Origin: a virus
Length of the DNA: 64,000 bases
Direction: 5' to 3' (one strand)
IMG/VR virus record: IMGVR_UViG_3300020156_000002
Coordinates: 1-64,000 of that record
Shown here: piece by piece, positions 30,537-38,160 of the stretch
How positions within the stretch are numbered: the first letter of the stretch is position 1
How the letters are laid out: each line of letters starts with the position of its first letter
Notes under the pieces: model-generated
What the model was told of the DNA's origin: nothing
Databases searched by the model: none
What the model saw: only the letters and a program-made list of their open reading frames with translations
Made by a program: the position numbers and the translations under genes

Positions 30537-31040
30537 ATGTTAGATTTGGCTATTAAATATGAAACAAAGCTTCAAGAACTATTTTCAAATGTAGCACTTG
30601 ATGAAAAGTATATGTTTTTCTCTGGATGTTCATATAGAGATAAATATAAAGCTGATGAGAGCACATGGAATAAACATGAATTTGTAAGTTTGGATGGTAA
30701 AGGAGAAGTGCTTGGATATATCAAATACAGTATAGACCGTGAATCGTCTGTGGCAAATTCATTACAAATAATTAATTTCTCTAATAATAGAGTGACATTT
30801 GGAAGAGATGTAATGCAAGCATTAGATGAAGTATTTACAAAGTTTAAGTTTAGAAAAATGAGATATAGCGTTTATGTAGGAAATCCTATAGAAAATACAT
30901 ACGACAGATTAACAGAAAAATACGGTGGTAGGATTGTTGGTATCCAAATTCAAGATGATAAATTATTAGATGGTAATTTCTATGATTTTAAATCCTATGA
31001 GATATTTAGAGAAGATTATCTAAAAAATAAGTCCAAATAA
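30537..31040 (+). CDS. GNAT-like N-acetyltransferase (167 aa)
   Basis: ATG 30537 after AAGAAAGGAGAAAGA. The C-terminal half (VTFGRDVMQALDEVFTKFKF, RKMRYSVYVGNPIENTYDRL, EKYGGRIVG) fits motif A/B of GNAT acetyltransferases, where acetyl-CoA binds. The substrate is unknown; small phage GNATs occur in early regions. Confidence 0.65.
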   Translation: MLDLAIKYETKLQELFSNVALDEKYMFFSGCSYRDKYKADESTWNKHEFVSLDGKGEVLGYIKYSIDRESSVANSLQIINFSNNRVTFGRDVMQALDEVFTKFKFRKMRYSVYVGNPIENTYDRLTEKYGGRIVGIQIQDDKLLDGNFYDFKSYEIFREDYLKNKSK

Positions 31041-31062
31041 ATGAAGAGTTTTAAACAAATAT

Positions 31063-31230
31063 TTAGCGATATTTATCAATTATTTTTAAATTCAATAATA
31101 TGTTGAATAGAATACATAGTATAAAAGATAATGCTATATTTGCTTTTATTATTTTAATAAATATTATAAATATAGTTACTATAGCAATATCTTTAGCTAT
31201 CATTGTTAATTCAAGTTTTTTATTATCCAT
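31063..31230 (-). CDS. Small minus-strand membrane protein (55 aa)
   Basis: On the minus strand GAGGTTCAAT precedes ATG at 31230. The product begins MDNKKLELTMIAKDIAIVTI and has two hydrophobic segments (about 12-28 and 34-49). The opposite strand also has a hydrophobic frame but no ribosome binding site. It is isolated between plus-strand genes and probably has its own promoter (a TATAAT-like box upstream near 31285). Confidence 0.5.
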   Translation of the reverse strand: MDNKKLELTMIAKDIAIVTIFIIFIKIIKANIALSFILCILFNILLNLKIIDKYR

Positions 31231-31367
31231 ATTGAACCTCATTTTTATTTTTTATAATATATATGCTTATTTTTAAAAAAATATTATATAAAATTTATTC
31301 TGTTTTAATTAACATACTTAATGGAAGACCCTGGAATGAAAACCAATTATAGAAAGGTGAAATTATT

Positions 31368-31622
31368 ATGGTTGAATTTTTAACTGATATTAAAGGAGAA
31401 GATTTTTCTTATGAAAAAGGAAAACGATATGTTGCGATGACTGATTTATTAGAACCGGATTTGAAAGATAAAATATTTGTTAGGCAGCCTAATAGTCCAA
31501 AGAAACAAAATTGGTGGACTGAGTTTGCTAGATCCGCTGATGGTGATGTATTTAGAGTACTGAAAGATGAAGAATTGAATTGGTTAGAACGTAGGGAAGA
31601 AGATATATTATTACAATTGTAA
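31368..31622 (+). CDS. Hypothetical protein (84 aa)
   Basis: ATG 31368 after AGAAAGGTGAAATTATT. Charged, with KQNWWTEFARSADGDVFRV. The pattern resembles small beta-barrel phage proteins; unassigned. Confidence 0.7.
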   Translation: MVEFLTDIKGEDFSYEKGKRYVAMTDLLEPDLKDKIFVRQPNSPKKQNWWTEFARSADGDVFRVLKDEELNWLERREEDILLQL

Positions 31623-31641
31623 ATTACATAAGGAGAATAAG

Positions 31642-31815
31642 ATGGAAGAATTATTAGAGTTTTTGAATAAGAGAGTAGAACATCTAAGAAGATTCGGAGA
31701 AGATAAAGATGATGAACCAGATGGAGATACAATTTTCAATTTAGGCGTTGAAGATGGAAGATTCAAAGAGGCTGTCTTCATCAGAGATAAAATTAACAAG
31801 ATGATATTAAAATAA
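31642..31815 (+). CDS. Small acidic helical protein (57 aa)
   Basis: ATG 31642 after AAGGAGAATAAG. Acidic, helical, with EFLNKRVEHLRRFGEDKDDE. Family unknown. Confidence 0.65.
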   Translation: MEELLEFLNKRVEHLRRFGEDKDDEPDGDTIFNLGVEDGRFKEAVFIRDKINKMILK

Positions 31816-31849
31816 ATGTAACAACTTATTGGAAAAGGAGATGATTACT

Positions 31850-32089
31850 ATTATTGAAACTATCAGAATTAATGACAAATATACAATTGAAATAGGAACT
31901 AAAAATTTTAATGATTACATATTCAGAGCATTGAGATATGATGAACCTTGGATTGACAATTTATCGGTGGTAGATGGTAGCAATATGATTTTAGACATGG
32001 CGCTTGAAATACAAGGGTTGAGAAGAAAATTAGCAGATTATAAGGTCAAGGAGTATTGTAAATCGATGTTAAAAGTGACAAGCAATTAG
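31850..32089 (+). CDS. Hypothetical protein (about 79 aa) with AUU start
   Basis: A strong AAAAGGAG is followed at the standard 8-nt spacing by ATT 31850. The in-frame ATG at 31841 directly abuts the Shine-Dalgarno and the TTG at 31829 precedes it, so neither is well placed. The product (IIETIRINDKYTIEIGTKNF...) has a C-terminal helix. This is one of several genes here with a good Shine-Dalgarno but a non-AUG start. The start choice is uncertain. Confidence 0.6.
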   Translation: MIETIRINDKYTIEIGTKNFNDYIFRALRYDEPWIDNLSVVDGSNMILDMALEIQGLRRKLADYKVKEYCKSMLKVTSN

Positions 32090-32125
32090 AAATTTGAAGT
32101 GGTTATTAGGAAAGGAGAATGAAAG

Positions 32126-32308
32126 ATGCAAATAGAGTTTTATGTAATGAAGTCCATATCAGGAAGGATTGATTATGTTTCTGTTAATAATCAATGCGAC
32201 AAAGAATATATGGAGGAATATGGATATAAAAGAATAGGTATTCTTACTCTTGATAATCCAGTAAATAGTGATGCGGAATGCAAAAATTTAATGAGTCATG
32301 GAAACTAA
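32126..32308 (+). CDS. Hypothetical protein (60 aa)
   Basis: ATG 32126 after AAAGGAGAATGAAAG. Beta-rich N-terminus MQIEFYVMKSISGRIDYVSV; family unknown. Confidence 0.65.
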   Translation: MQIEFYVMKSISGRIDYVSVNNQCDKEYMEEYGYKRIGILTLDNPVNSDAECKNLMSHGN

Positions 32309-32344
32309 ATAAATCGATATTCTATTTAGAAAGAAGGTGAAACA

Positions 32345-32524
32345 ATGAGTGAAATATTTTTGAATACTATAAATGCAAAAGATTGTCTTTATACTGAAGC
32401 TGTAGATAGCGTAATTACTGAAGATATGACTTACGGATATGGGGATGAAATATATAAAGTAACAAGACTAGAAATTTTGAATGGTGGCACAATCAATCTA
32501 TATGGTACTAAGTTAGAAAAGTAG
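32345..32524 (+). CDS. Hypothetical acidic protein (59 aa)
   Basis: ATG 32345 after AAGAAGGTGAAACA. Acidic, beta-rich (EDMTYGYGDEIYKVTRLEIL). Family unknown. Confidence 0.65.
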   Translation: MSEIFLNTINAKDCLYTEAVDSVITEDMTYGYGDEIYKVTRLEILNGGTINLYGTKLEK

Positions 32525-32570
32525 GATAAATCAAGTGTTTGGTGTTCTTTTAGAAGGAGAAAAATAAGAA

Positions 32571-32825
32571 ATGAATAGATTTTTTGGGATGATGCCAAGT
32601 GAGTGCATAGAAATTAGTAAATCTTATAAAGATGAAAATGGTTTAAGGATACACATTGATGCAGGGAAAGAAGGATATACAGTTAGATATGCAGACTGTT
32701 CTTCAGAATATGCTGATATTAACGCAACCGCAGAAGATAATTTTAAGTCAGCTTATAATATTGCTAGTTCACATTTTAAGTTGACAGAAGTTAATACAGA
32801 GAATTGTGGAGAATGTGAAAGATAA
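32571..32825 (+). CDS. Hypothetical protein (84 aa)
   Basis: ATG 32571 after AGAAGGAGAAAAATAAGA. Acidic, ending NTENCGECER (a CxxC). Family unknown. Confidence 0.65.
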   Translation: MNRFFGMMPSECIEISKSYKDENGLRIHIDAGKEGYTVRYADCSSEYADINATAEDNFKSAYNIASSHFKLTEVNTENCGECER

Positions 32826-32873
32826 AAGCACTTAAAACGAGTCTTTGCTTGGGTTATTAGAAAGGAGAAAGTA

Positions 32874-33110
32874 ATGTATTATTTAAGATTAGTAAATGAA
32901 AATGGAGACAGAGCAGTTTATAAGCACCATGATTTTTCAAGATTCTATAGAGGATCATTTTATGGGCTAAAAGAAAAATATCAAGGCATGAAAGTATATA
33001 CCTGCAAGACTCTAAAGAAGATTTTAGAGTTAAGAGAAACAACATATAACTATTCTAATGAGTGGTTTGATGTATATGATGAAAATGGCAAGGTGGAATT
33101 GTCATTATAA
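32874..33110 (+). CDS. Hypothetical protein (78 aa)
   Basis: ATG 32874 after AAAGGAGAAAGTA. Aromatic and basic (MYYLRLVNENGDRAVYKHHD); a small beta fold likely. Followed by an AGCCT...AGGCT mini-hairpin (33115-33129) before a decayed gene. Confidence 0.65.
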   Translation: MYYLRLVNENGDRAVYKHHDFSRFYRGSFYGLKEKYQGMKVYTCKTLKKILELRETTYNYSNEWFDVYDENGKVELSL

Positions 33111-33146
33111 AATGAGCCTTTGATAGGCTTTGAAAGGAGATTATTA

Positions 33147-33344
33147 GTGAGTAAAAAGGTAAAATGTTTAAATTGTGACCAGGGTATGAGATTTGCTTAC
33201 CATGTAAAAATATTTAGACAAGAAAAAAATACATAACTAACAATATTGTACTCATTATAGAGAGGCTGATAATGCACAAAAAATTTTAATAGTGAAGAAT
33301 GGTACAATGATAGTGTTAATAAAATAATCAAAGGCGAGAAGTAA
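33147..33344 (+). pseudogene. Decayed zinc-finger-type gene with frameshifts
   Basis: GTG 33147 follows AAAGGAGATTATTA and encodes KKVKCLNCDQGMRFA, but the frame then hits stops. Protein-like pieces continue in other frames: LPCKNI, then QYCTHYREADNAQKIL (about 33242-33289), then NSEEWYNDSVNKIIKGEK ending at TAA 33344. Together they suggest one ancestral protein of about 65 residues with CxxC and further cysteines, broken by at least two indels. As given, only a 29-residue peptide would be made. Confidence 0.65.
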
Positions 33345-33345
33345 A

Positions 33346-33960
33346 TTATGTTTTAGATTTAATTTTTATTGTATCGAAAGAGTTGTTGGCACGTCTACGC
33401 ATTTCATTTATAAAATGAGTCAAATAAATGCATAACAATTCTGACGTGTATAAAGAATCATTTAAAGCATTGTGAAGTTTTGTAGTTTCATGAACAATAA
33501 TGTTGTGTTCTTCTAAAACCTTTGACAAAGCTGGCTGCGAAGTTAAATTATACAAATTCATATAACTACGTTGCAAATCAAATAATAATATTTTTTCTTT
33601 GTCAAAAATTCGAGACTTATTGTACAAATCATTAATTCTGTTATTTAAAATAATGTGATCATATTTGCTCCAAGAACAATATATAGGATTCTTAAATTTA
33701 GAAGACCATTTGAAAAATTTAAAAAGTCCAATATTGTGCGGAACACCAGAATAAAAATATTGTTCATCCATTTTTGTTAAAATTTTAGCTCGATTATTAT
33801 ATTTATATCGCATAGGTTTGCATTTTATAAAGAATTTTTCAAGAATTTCTCCATCTTTATTAAGAGCGACTGCACCAATTTCCAATATATCTAGCGTTTT
33901 GGGTATATACATTATGAATTCTAAATCAAAAACTATGATAGTGTTTTTAAATGGCTTCAT
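33346..33960 (-). CDS. DEDDh-type 3'-5' exonuclease (204 aa), minus strand
   Basis: On the minus strand TAGGAGGAGATGAC precedes ATG 33960. Exonuclease motifs: ExoI VFDLEFI (the D-x-E pair, residues about 11-13), ExoII region with the partner acidic residue in CSWSKYDHIILNNRI, and ExoIII HNALNDSLYT (H-x4-D). It belongs to the RNase T / DNA polymerase III epsilon fold. It is the only sizeable minus-strand gene inside the plus-strand clusters and has its own promoter and operator-like repeat. It could proofread for the DnaE-type polymerase, which lacks an exonuclease, or trim RNA or DNA. Confidence 0.88.
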   Translation of the reverse strand: MKPFKNTIIVFDLEFIMYIPKTLDILEIGAVALNKDGEILEKFFIKCKPMRYKYNNRAKILTKMDEQYFYSGVPHNIGLFKFFKWSSKFKNPIYCSWSKYDHIILNNRINDLYNKSRIFDKEKILLFDLQRSYMNLYNLTSQPALSKVLEEHNIIVHETTKLHNALNDSLYTSELLCIYLTHFINEMRRRANNSFDTIKIKSKT

Positions 33961-33993
33961 GTCATCTCCTCCTAACACATTTTATGTGTCATA

Positions 33994-34022
33994 ACTATAA
34001 TATAGCACATAATTAAAAGCAA
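33994..34022 (-). promoter_or_regulatory. Minus-strand promoter of the exonuclease gene
   Basis: Reading the minus strand: TTGCTT (34022-34017), 17-bp spacer, TATAGT (33999-33994). The inverted repeat ACACAT-TTT-ATGTGT (33975-33989) lies at the expected transcript start, a possible operator. Confidence 0.6.
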
Positions 34023-34095
34023 CAAATATCATTTAATTTGTTTAATTAGAAGAAAAGGAGTTAAAGAACATTTTATCGTAATTATTAAAAACAAA

Positions 34096-34163
34096 GCCTG
34101 TTAAGATTCATAAAAATTTATTATTTGTAATAATTACATTATTATAATAAATAGGTGACAGGC
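34096..34163 (+). repeat. Long imperfect hairpin in the divergent intergenic region
   Basis: GCCTGT (34096-34101) pairs with ACAGGC (34158-34163); inside are AT-rich stems including TGTAAT-A-ATTACA. It lies between the minus-strand exonuclease and the plus-strand genes, in a 270-bp gap without genes. It may be a terminator or a structured leader. A TTGTAA/TAAATA pair with 17-bp spacing inside it could be a weak rightward promoter. Confidence 0.55.
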
Positions 34164-34246
34164 ATTCATTTTGATTAAGTAGGATTATTCCATAATATAA
34201 AGTTATTACACATAAAAATAAATTATTTTGAAAGGTGGTGAGAACA

Positions 34247-34438
34247 GTGGAAGTTAAAAATATAGTTGGTAAAGTTGATGATGATGGTAATATTAGTTCA
34301 TATTATCATAGCGGAAGAAATTGTAATGTTGGTGGATATGAAAATATTATTGGAGCAAAGAAAGCGTTAGGACAATACAAGAGACATTCATTAAATGCAA
34401 AAATATTTAAGGTAACTAATTTAGAAGAGGTTAAATAA
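34247..34438 (+). CDS. Hypothetical protein (63 aa), GTG start
   Basis: GTG 34247 is well spaced from AAAGGTGG; upstream GTG codons are inside the Shine-Dalgarno. Product MEVKNIVGKVDDDGNISSYY with a basic C-terminal half. Family unknown. Confidence 0.65.
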   Translation: MEVKNIVGKVDDDGNISSYYHSGRNCNVGGYENIIGAKKALGQYKRHSLNAKIFKVTNLEEVK

Positions 34439-34476
34439 ATAATATTAAACACATAAAAGAAAAGGAGATTATACAT

Positions 34477-34734
34477 ATGGTAAGAGCAGAAGAAGTATTT
34501 AAAAGTATTAATATTTACAAAGGTGACAAGGTAGTTAGATTAGATGTTGGTATGAATGTTGTATTTACAAAACAGTCAGGAGAAGTAAAAAGAGGAGAGT
34601 TAAAGGATATTAAAGGCAAGGAAGAGAAAGCTAAGTTATATGTGCAGCCACATGGAGAGCCACAGATTGAAGAATGGTGCGTTTCTGTAATGGATGACGA
34701 TAGTTTAGATATTGACAGAGAGGGTGAAGAATAA
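34477..34734 (+). CDS. Hypothetical protein (85 aa)
   Basis: ATG 34477 after AAAAGGAGATTATACAT. A small barrel-like beta protein (GDKVVRLDVGMNVVFTKQSG). Overlaps the next gene by one base (TAATG), so coupled. Family unknown. Confidence 0.7.
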   Translation: MVRAEEVFKSINIYKGDKVVRLDVGMNVVFTKQSGEVKRGELKDIKGKEEKAKLYVQPHGEPQIEEWCVSVMDDDSLDIDREGEE

Positions 34735-34985
34735 TGAAAGTAAGAGAATTGATTGAACAGTTAAAATTATATGATTTAGATGATGATGTTAAAATTTCAT
34801 TAATTGTAGATACCAATAAACTTGATCCAGATGAAAGTAAGGTCGGATGCATTGATGGAATATATTTTGTAGATGCAAATGTTATAGATATGGGTGCATC
34901 AGATGAGCCAACTATCTTTGCAGAAGATGTCAATTATGATGGTATATGTTGCGATAAAAACAATTGTCATTGTATGGAATGTTAA
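34734..34985 (+). CDS. Hypothetical acidic protein with C-terminal Cys cluster (83 aa)
   Basis: Coupled to the upstream gene (TAATG). Starts MKVRELIEQLKLYDLDDDVK, a start typical of phage helical-domain proteins. The end (ICCDKNNCHCMEC) has five cysteines and may bind a metal. Family unknown. Confidence 0.7.
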   Translation: MKVRELIEQLKLYDLDDDVKISLIVDTNKLDPDESKVGCIDGIYFVDANVIDMGASDEPTIFAEDVNYDGICCDKNNCHCMEC

Positions 34986-35036
34986 ATTTATAATCTAATA
35001 AACGATGCTTTTTATAGGGATTGAGGAGATGAGATA

Positions 35037-35498
35037 GTGGAAGAGAAAGAAAATATAAAGAAAAGTATTTTTAGGCAAAAAGTATATGCCAAAAGATATT
35101 ATGTAAAATACCATTATAATAATTTTAGCGGTATGTATGATGTTTATTATAAAGACATAGAAGATATCGCCGAAGATGAGACAGAAGAATTGATTGAAGA
35201 AAAAACAATATTTTCATGTGACTTGTCTTTGCCTCTATTACAATGCGGTGACAAATTTTACATAGACGAATTAGATTTGATGGTTACAATACAAGATTGT
35301 TATAGAACCTCTAAAGATGAAATGGTTTACTATGTAGAAGACAAGTACATATCGGATGAAAAAACACAAGAGACTTATAATAAGGCGATGGATTTGGTTG
35401 CTAATTGCGAAAAAATGAAAGTCTTTATTGAAGAAATTAAAAGTAATAAAATTTATCAGAAGAGAATAAGGCATAAAATGAAAAGTGAATTAAGATAG
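35037..35498 (+). CDS. Hypothetical protein (153 aa), GTG start
   Basis: GTG 35037 after TGAGGAGATGAGATA. Beta-rich first half (KRYYVKYHYNNFSGMYDVYY), acidic 'EDIAEDETEELIEEK', helical C-terminus. Family unknown. Confidence 0.7.
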   Translation: MEEKENIKKSIFRQKVYAKRYYVKYHYNNFSGMYDVYYKDIEDIAEDETEELIEEKTIFSCDLSLPLLQCGDKFYIDELDLMVTIQDCYRTSKDEMVYYVEDKYISDEKTQETYNKAMDLVANCEKMKVFIEEIKSNKIYQKRIRHKMKSELR

Positions 35499-35618
35499 AA
35501 GTTATCTTAGATTTTAAGTTAAGGAGAGATTGAATGAACCGGATTAATAGTCCACCCAAATAATTAATAACAAACAATATTAAACTAATAAGCAAACATT
35601 GAAAGGAGAAAATTAATT

Positions 35619-35951
35619 ATGGAACAAGCATGGAGAGTAAAATTAAAGGATGGAAACTACAAGTATTTTTATGGTAGTAATGCTGAATTAGAAGCTAATG
35701 CTTATGAAGTTGAAATGAAGCAGCGAGAGATTGAAAAACAGGAAAGACAACGTAAAAGTAAAGAACAATTAGATAGTTTAAGAAACAAAATTGAGGAACA
35801 ATCAAAAGAGTTATATGAAAACATTAAAAAGTACGATGAACTTGGTGGAGAAAACAGAGTAGATATAGATCTTAGTTTATTTGGGTCATCTTACTATAGA
35901 TATTTTGGAGAGTGGTCTAAAAAACTCGGTAAATCAATTTATAGTAGATAA
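35619..35951 (+). CDS. Hypothetical coiled-coil protein (110 aa)
   Basis: ATG 35619 after AAAGGAGAAAATTAATT. Starts MEQAWRVKLKDGNYKYFYGS, then a highly charged helix (about 30-75) with heptad-like spacing. It directly precedes the recombination genes. Family unknown. Confidence 0.7.
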   Translation: MEQAWRVKLKDGNYKYFYGSNAELEANAYEVEMKQREIEKQERQRKSKEQLDSLRNKIEEQSKELYENIKKYDELGGENRVDIDLSLFGSSYYRYFGEWSKKLGKSIYSR

Positions 35952-36017
35952 AATCGGGGTTTGATTCGGTCTTGCAGGTAAAAAGTAATAATAATAAACA
36001 CATAAAAGGAGAATTAA

Positions 36018-36599
36018 ATGGGAGAAAATTATTTCAAAAAACTTTACGATATCGACGTTAACGATAAAGTAAGGAAAAAGAATAATCTAAGCTATCTATC
36101 ATGGGCGGCTGCATGGGCAGAAGTTAAAAAGGTATTTCCAGATGCGACTTACATAATTTATGAAAATGAAAATGGTCGTCCTTGGTTTGATGACGGAAGA
36201 ACTGGATGGGTTAAAACATCTGTGGCAATTGGTGAAATAGAACATACAGAGTATTTGCCTATTATGGACTTTAAGAATAAGTCAATATTGGCAGAAAGTA
36301 TAACTTCTATGGATGCAAATAAAGCAATTCAGCGTTCACTTACGAAAGCTTGCGCTAGACATGGACTAGGACTTTATATTTACGAAGGAGAAGATTTACC
36401 AGAAGAGTCCAAAGCTCTAACAAATTTGCAAGCAGAATGTTGGAAGCTGTTCTGTGATAGAGCAAAGATTTCACCAGAAGCAAAAGCAAAAGCAAATGAA
36501 TGTTGCAAGAATGCAATTCCTTCAGGAGATCCTAGAGAAATTGAAGATATTGAAGTATTAAAGAAACTTAAACAGGAATTATTGGGAATTAGAAAATAA
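36018..36599 (+). CDS. DUF1071-type single-strand annealing protein (193 aa)
   Basis: ATG 36018 after AAAAGGAGAATTAA. Reads YFKKLYDIDVNDKVRKKNNL, SYLSWAAAWAEVKKVFPDA, then YLPIMDFKNKSI and NKAIQRSLTKACARHGLG, the hallmark of the DUF1071/Rad52-like annealing proteins that phages use for recombination (Sak-like). The C-terminus is a helical extension. It would load on the SSB encoded next and anneal complementary strands. Confidence 0.85.
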   Translation: MGENYFKKLYDIDVNDKVRKKNNLSYLSWAAAWAEVKKVFPDATYIIYENENGRPWFDDGRTGWVKTSVAIGEIEHTEYLPIMDFKNKSILAESITSMDANKAIQRSLTKACARHGLGLYIYEGEDLPEESKALTNLQAECWKLFCDRAKISPEAKAKANECCKNAIPSGDPREIEDIEVLKKLKQELLGIRK

Positions 36600-36646
36600 T
36601 TCAAACAACCATTAAAAATATAATACATATTAAAGGAGATTAAAAC

Positions 36647-37039
36647 ATGGGATTTAGAACAGATGCATATGCAAAGGTGTGGGCAGTTGAAAACAAAGGT
36701 AATTATTCAGTAGTAAATATGAGTATCAGTAAGAAAAACAAAGAAAACGGTGGATATGATGTAGAATTTAGTAATAAGTTTGTTCGTTTCATTGGTACAG
36801 CTCACAAGTTGGCTGATGGTCTTAAAAAAGGAGATACTATTAAGCTTGGTAACTGTGATGTAACAAGCGTTTATAGTAAAGAGAAAGAAACTACATATAC
36901 AAACTTCTTAGTATTTAGTTTTGAAATTCCTGATGGTAATACAAAAGGAAGTTCTAAACCAGAACCGAGTAAAGCAAGTGGAGATGGGTTTATGAGCATT
37001 CCGGACGGATTGGATTCGGAAGAACTTCCATTTAATTAA
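36647..37039 (+). CDS. ssb: Single-stranded DNA-binding protein (130 aa)
   Basis: ATG 36647 after AAAGGAGATTAAAAC. The OB-fold N-terminus (TDAYAKVWAVENKGNYSVVN, VRFIGTAHKLADGLKKGDTI) is followed by a Gly/Ser-rich linker and an acidic tip SEELPFN, the bacterial SSB interaction tail with one extra residue. It sits between the annealing protein and replication genes. Confidence 0.85.
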   Translation: MGFRTDAYAKVWAVENKGNYSVVNMSISKKNKENGGYDVEFSNKFVRFIGTAHKLADGLKKGDTIKLGNCDVTSVYSKEKETTYTNFLVFSFEIPDGNTKGSSKPEPSKASGDGFMSIPDGLDSEELPFN

Positions 37040-37054
37040 AGGAAGGTGAAAATA

Positions 37055-37666
37055 ATAGGACATTCTCATGGTAAACAATGGACTGACGAATTAGTAAAAT
37101 CAGAGATAATGAGAGTGGTAGATTCGCTAGGGTTGGATACATTTCCAACCCATAGTGAAATCGAAAACTTTTATGGAAACAAAGGTTTAACGATGAAAAT
37201 ATCGAAAAGTGGAGGAACTAAATATTGGGCAGAACAATTAGGACTCAATATAAAAAGTTGTGAAAGCGAGTTTGGAGATTTTTATGAAAAATATTCAATA
37301 AACGATATTTTAAATAATACTGGATTAAATAGTTATCAAAATAAAGTTGGATATCCTTATGATGTTACTACAAATAAACACATTAAAGTTGATATAAAAG
37401 CATCGAGTGTTGCTGAGAACAATAATGGATATAAATATAATACATTCAATTTGGGAAAAGAAGAACCTACGTGTGATATATTCATTTTCTATTGCCTTAA
37501 TGAAGATAATAACATACATAAGACTTTGATAATACCATCTTGCAAACTTTATAATCAGACGCAACTTGGAACATCTGTACATGGCAATAGTAAATGGGAC
37601 AAATACATAAATAATTGGAACATATTTAAAAAATATAATGAGTTTTACAATTCGATTTTAAGATAG
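37055..37666 (+). CDS. Putative PD-(D/E)XK-like homing endonuclease (about 204 aa), AUA start
   Basis: GGAAGG is followed 8 nt later by ATA 37055; a GTG at 37046 lies inside the Shine-Dalgarno. The N-terminal domain (IMRVVDSLGLDTFPTHSEIE, GNKGLTMKISKSGGTKYWAE, QLGL) is a DNA-binding region shared by phage homing endonucleases. The C-terminal part has YPYDV...KHIKVDIKASS, resembling the nuclease D-x(n)-(D/E)xK motif. It interrupts the SSB-helicase gene order like a selfish gene. Alternative: host-DNA nuclease. Confidence 0.6.
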   Translation: MGHSHGKQWTDELVKSEIMRVVDSLGLDTFPTHSEIENFYGNKGLTMKISKSGGTKYWAEQLGLNIKSCESEFGDFYEKYSINDILNNTGLNSYQNKVGYPYDVTTNKHIKVDIKASSVAENNNGYKYNTFNLGKEEPTCDIFIFYCLNEDNNIHKTLIIPSCKLYNQTQLGTSVHGNSKWDKYINNWNIFKKYNEFYNSILR

Positions 37667-37677
37667 GAGGCAGAAGA

Positions 37678-38160
37678 TTGACTGATAAGACATATAAATG
37701 TGCTTTTAAACATTGTAACCATGATGACGAAAACGTTCCACAGAACGAAGCTGTCAAAATAGGTAACAGATATATGCATGAGGATTGTGCAAAAATTAGC
37801 GAGAATATTACGAAAATAAGAGATATTTATTATGAGAAAGTCAGCAATACGGTCGTGGTAAAACAACTTGTTAGTGTTATCAACAGTTTAGTTTTTACAA
37901 AAAAGATTGATTCTGAATATTTACTGTTTGCTTTGAACTATGCGATTGCTAATAAAACACCTATTAAAAGTCCATATGGGTTACATTATCTAGTTGATAA
38001 TAACAGAATTAAAGATGCGTGGAAGAAAAAACAATCATCTTTAATTAAAAAGCAAATTGATAATGAAGAAATTGTATGTGAAGAACCAAAGCAGACATCA
38101 TTTAATTTTACCGTTGAAAAAAATACTGGATTCGGAGGAATCTTTAAAGGAGGTAACTAA
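37678..38160 (+). CDS. Zinc-finger protein upstream of the helicase (160 aa), possible helicase partner
   Basis: TTG 37678 after ATAGGAGGCAGAAGA. The N-terminus YKCAFKHCNHDD...IGNRYMHEDCAK holds C, C, H and C residues likely to bind zinc. The following 100 residues are helical (SVINSLVFTKKIDSEYLLFA, PYGLHYLVDNNRIKDAW). It overlaps the helicase start (TAATG), a position typical of helicase loaders. The loader role is inference. Confidence 0.6.
   Translation: MTDKTYKCAFKHCNHDDENVPQNEAVKIGNRYMHEDCAKISENITKIRDIYYEKVSNTVVVKQLVSVINSLVFTKKIDSEYLLFALNYAIANKTPIKSPYGLHYLVDNNRIKDAWKKKQSSLIKKQIDNEEIVCEEPKQTSFNFTVEKNTGFGGIFKGGN

Noticed and set aside
31101-31277. Hydrophobic 58-codon plus-strand frame
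   Set aside because: No ribosome binding site; the minus-strand frame in the same place has one.
33994-34022. Attachment site (attP) next to the exonuclease or recombinase
   Set aside because: No core with flanking arm repeats could be identified near either 17146 or 34000.
35534-35563. Nine-codon frame after GGAGAGATTGA
   Set aside because: Too short and nothing supports it beyond a Shine-Dalgarno.
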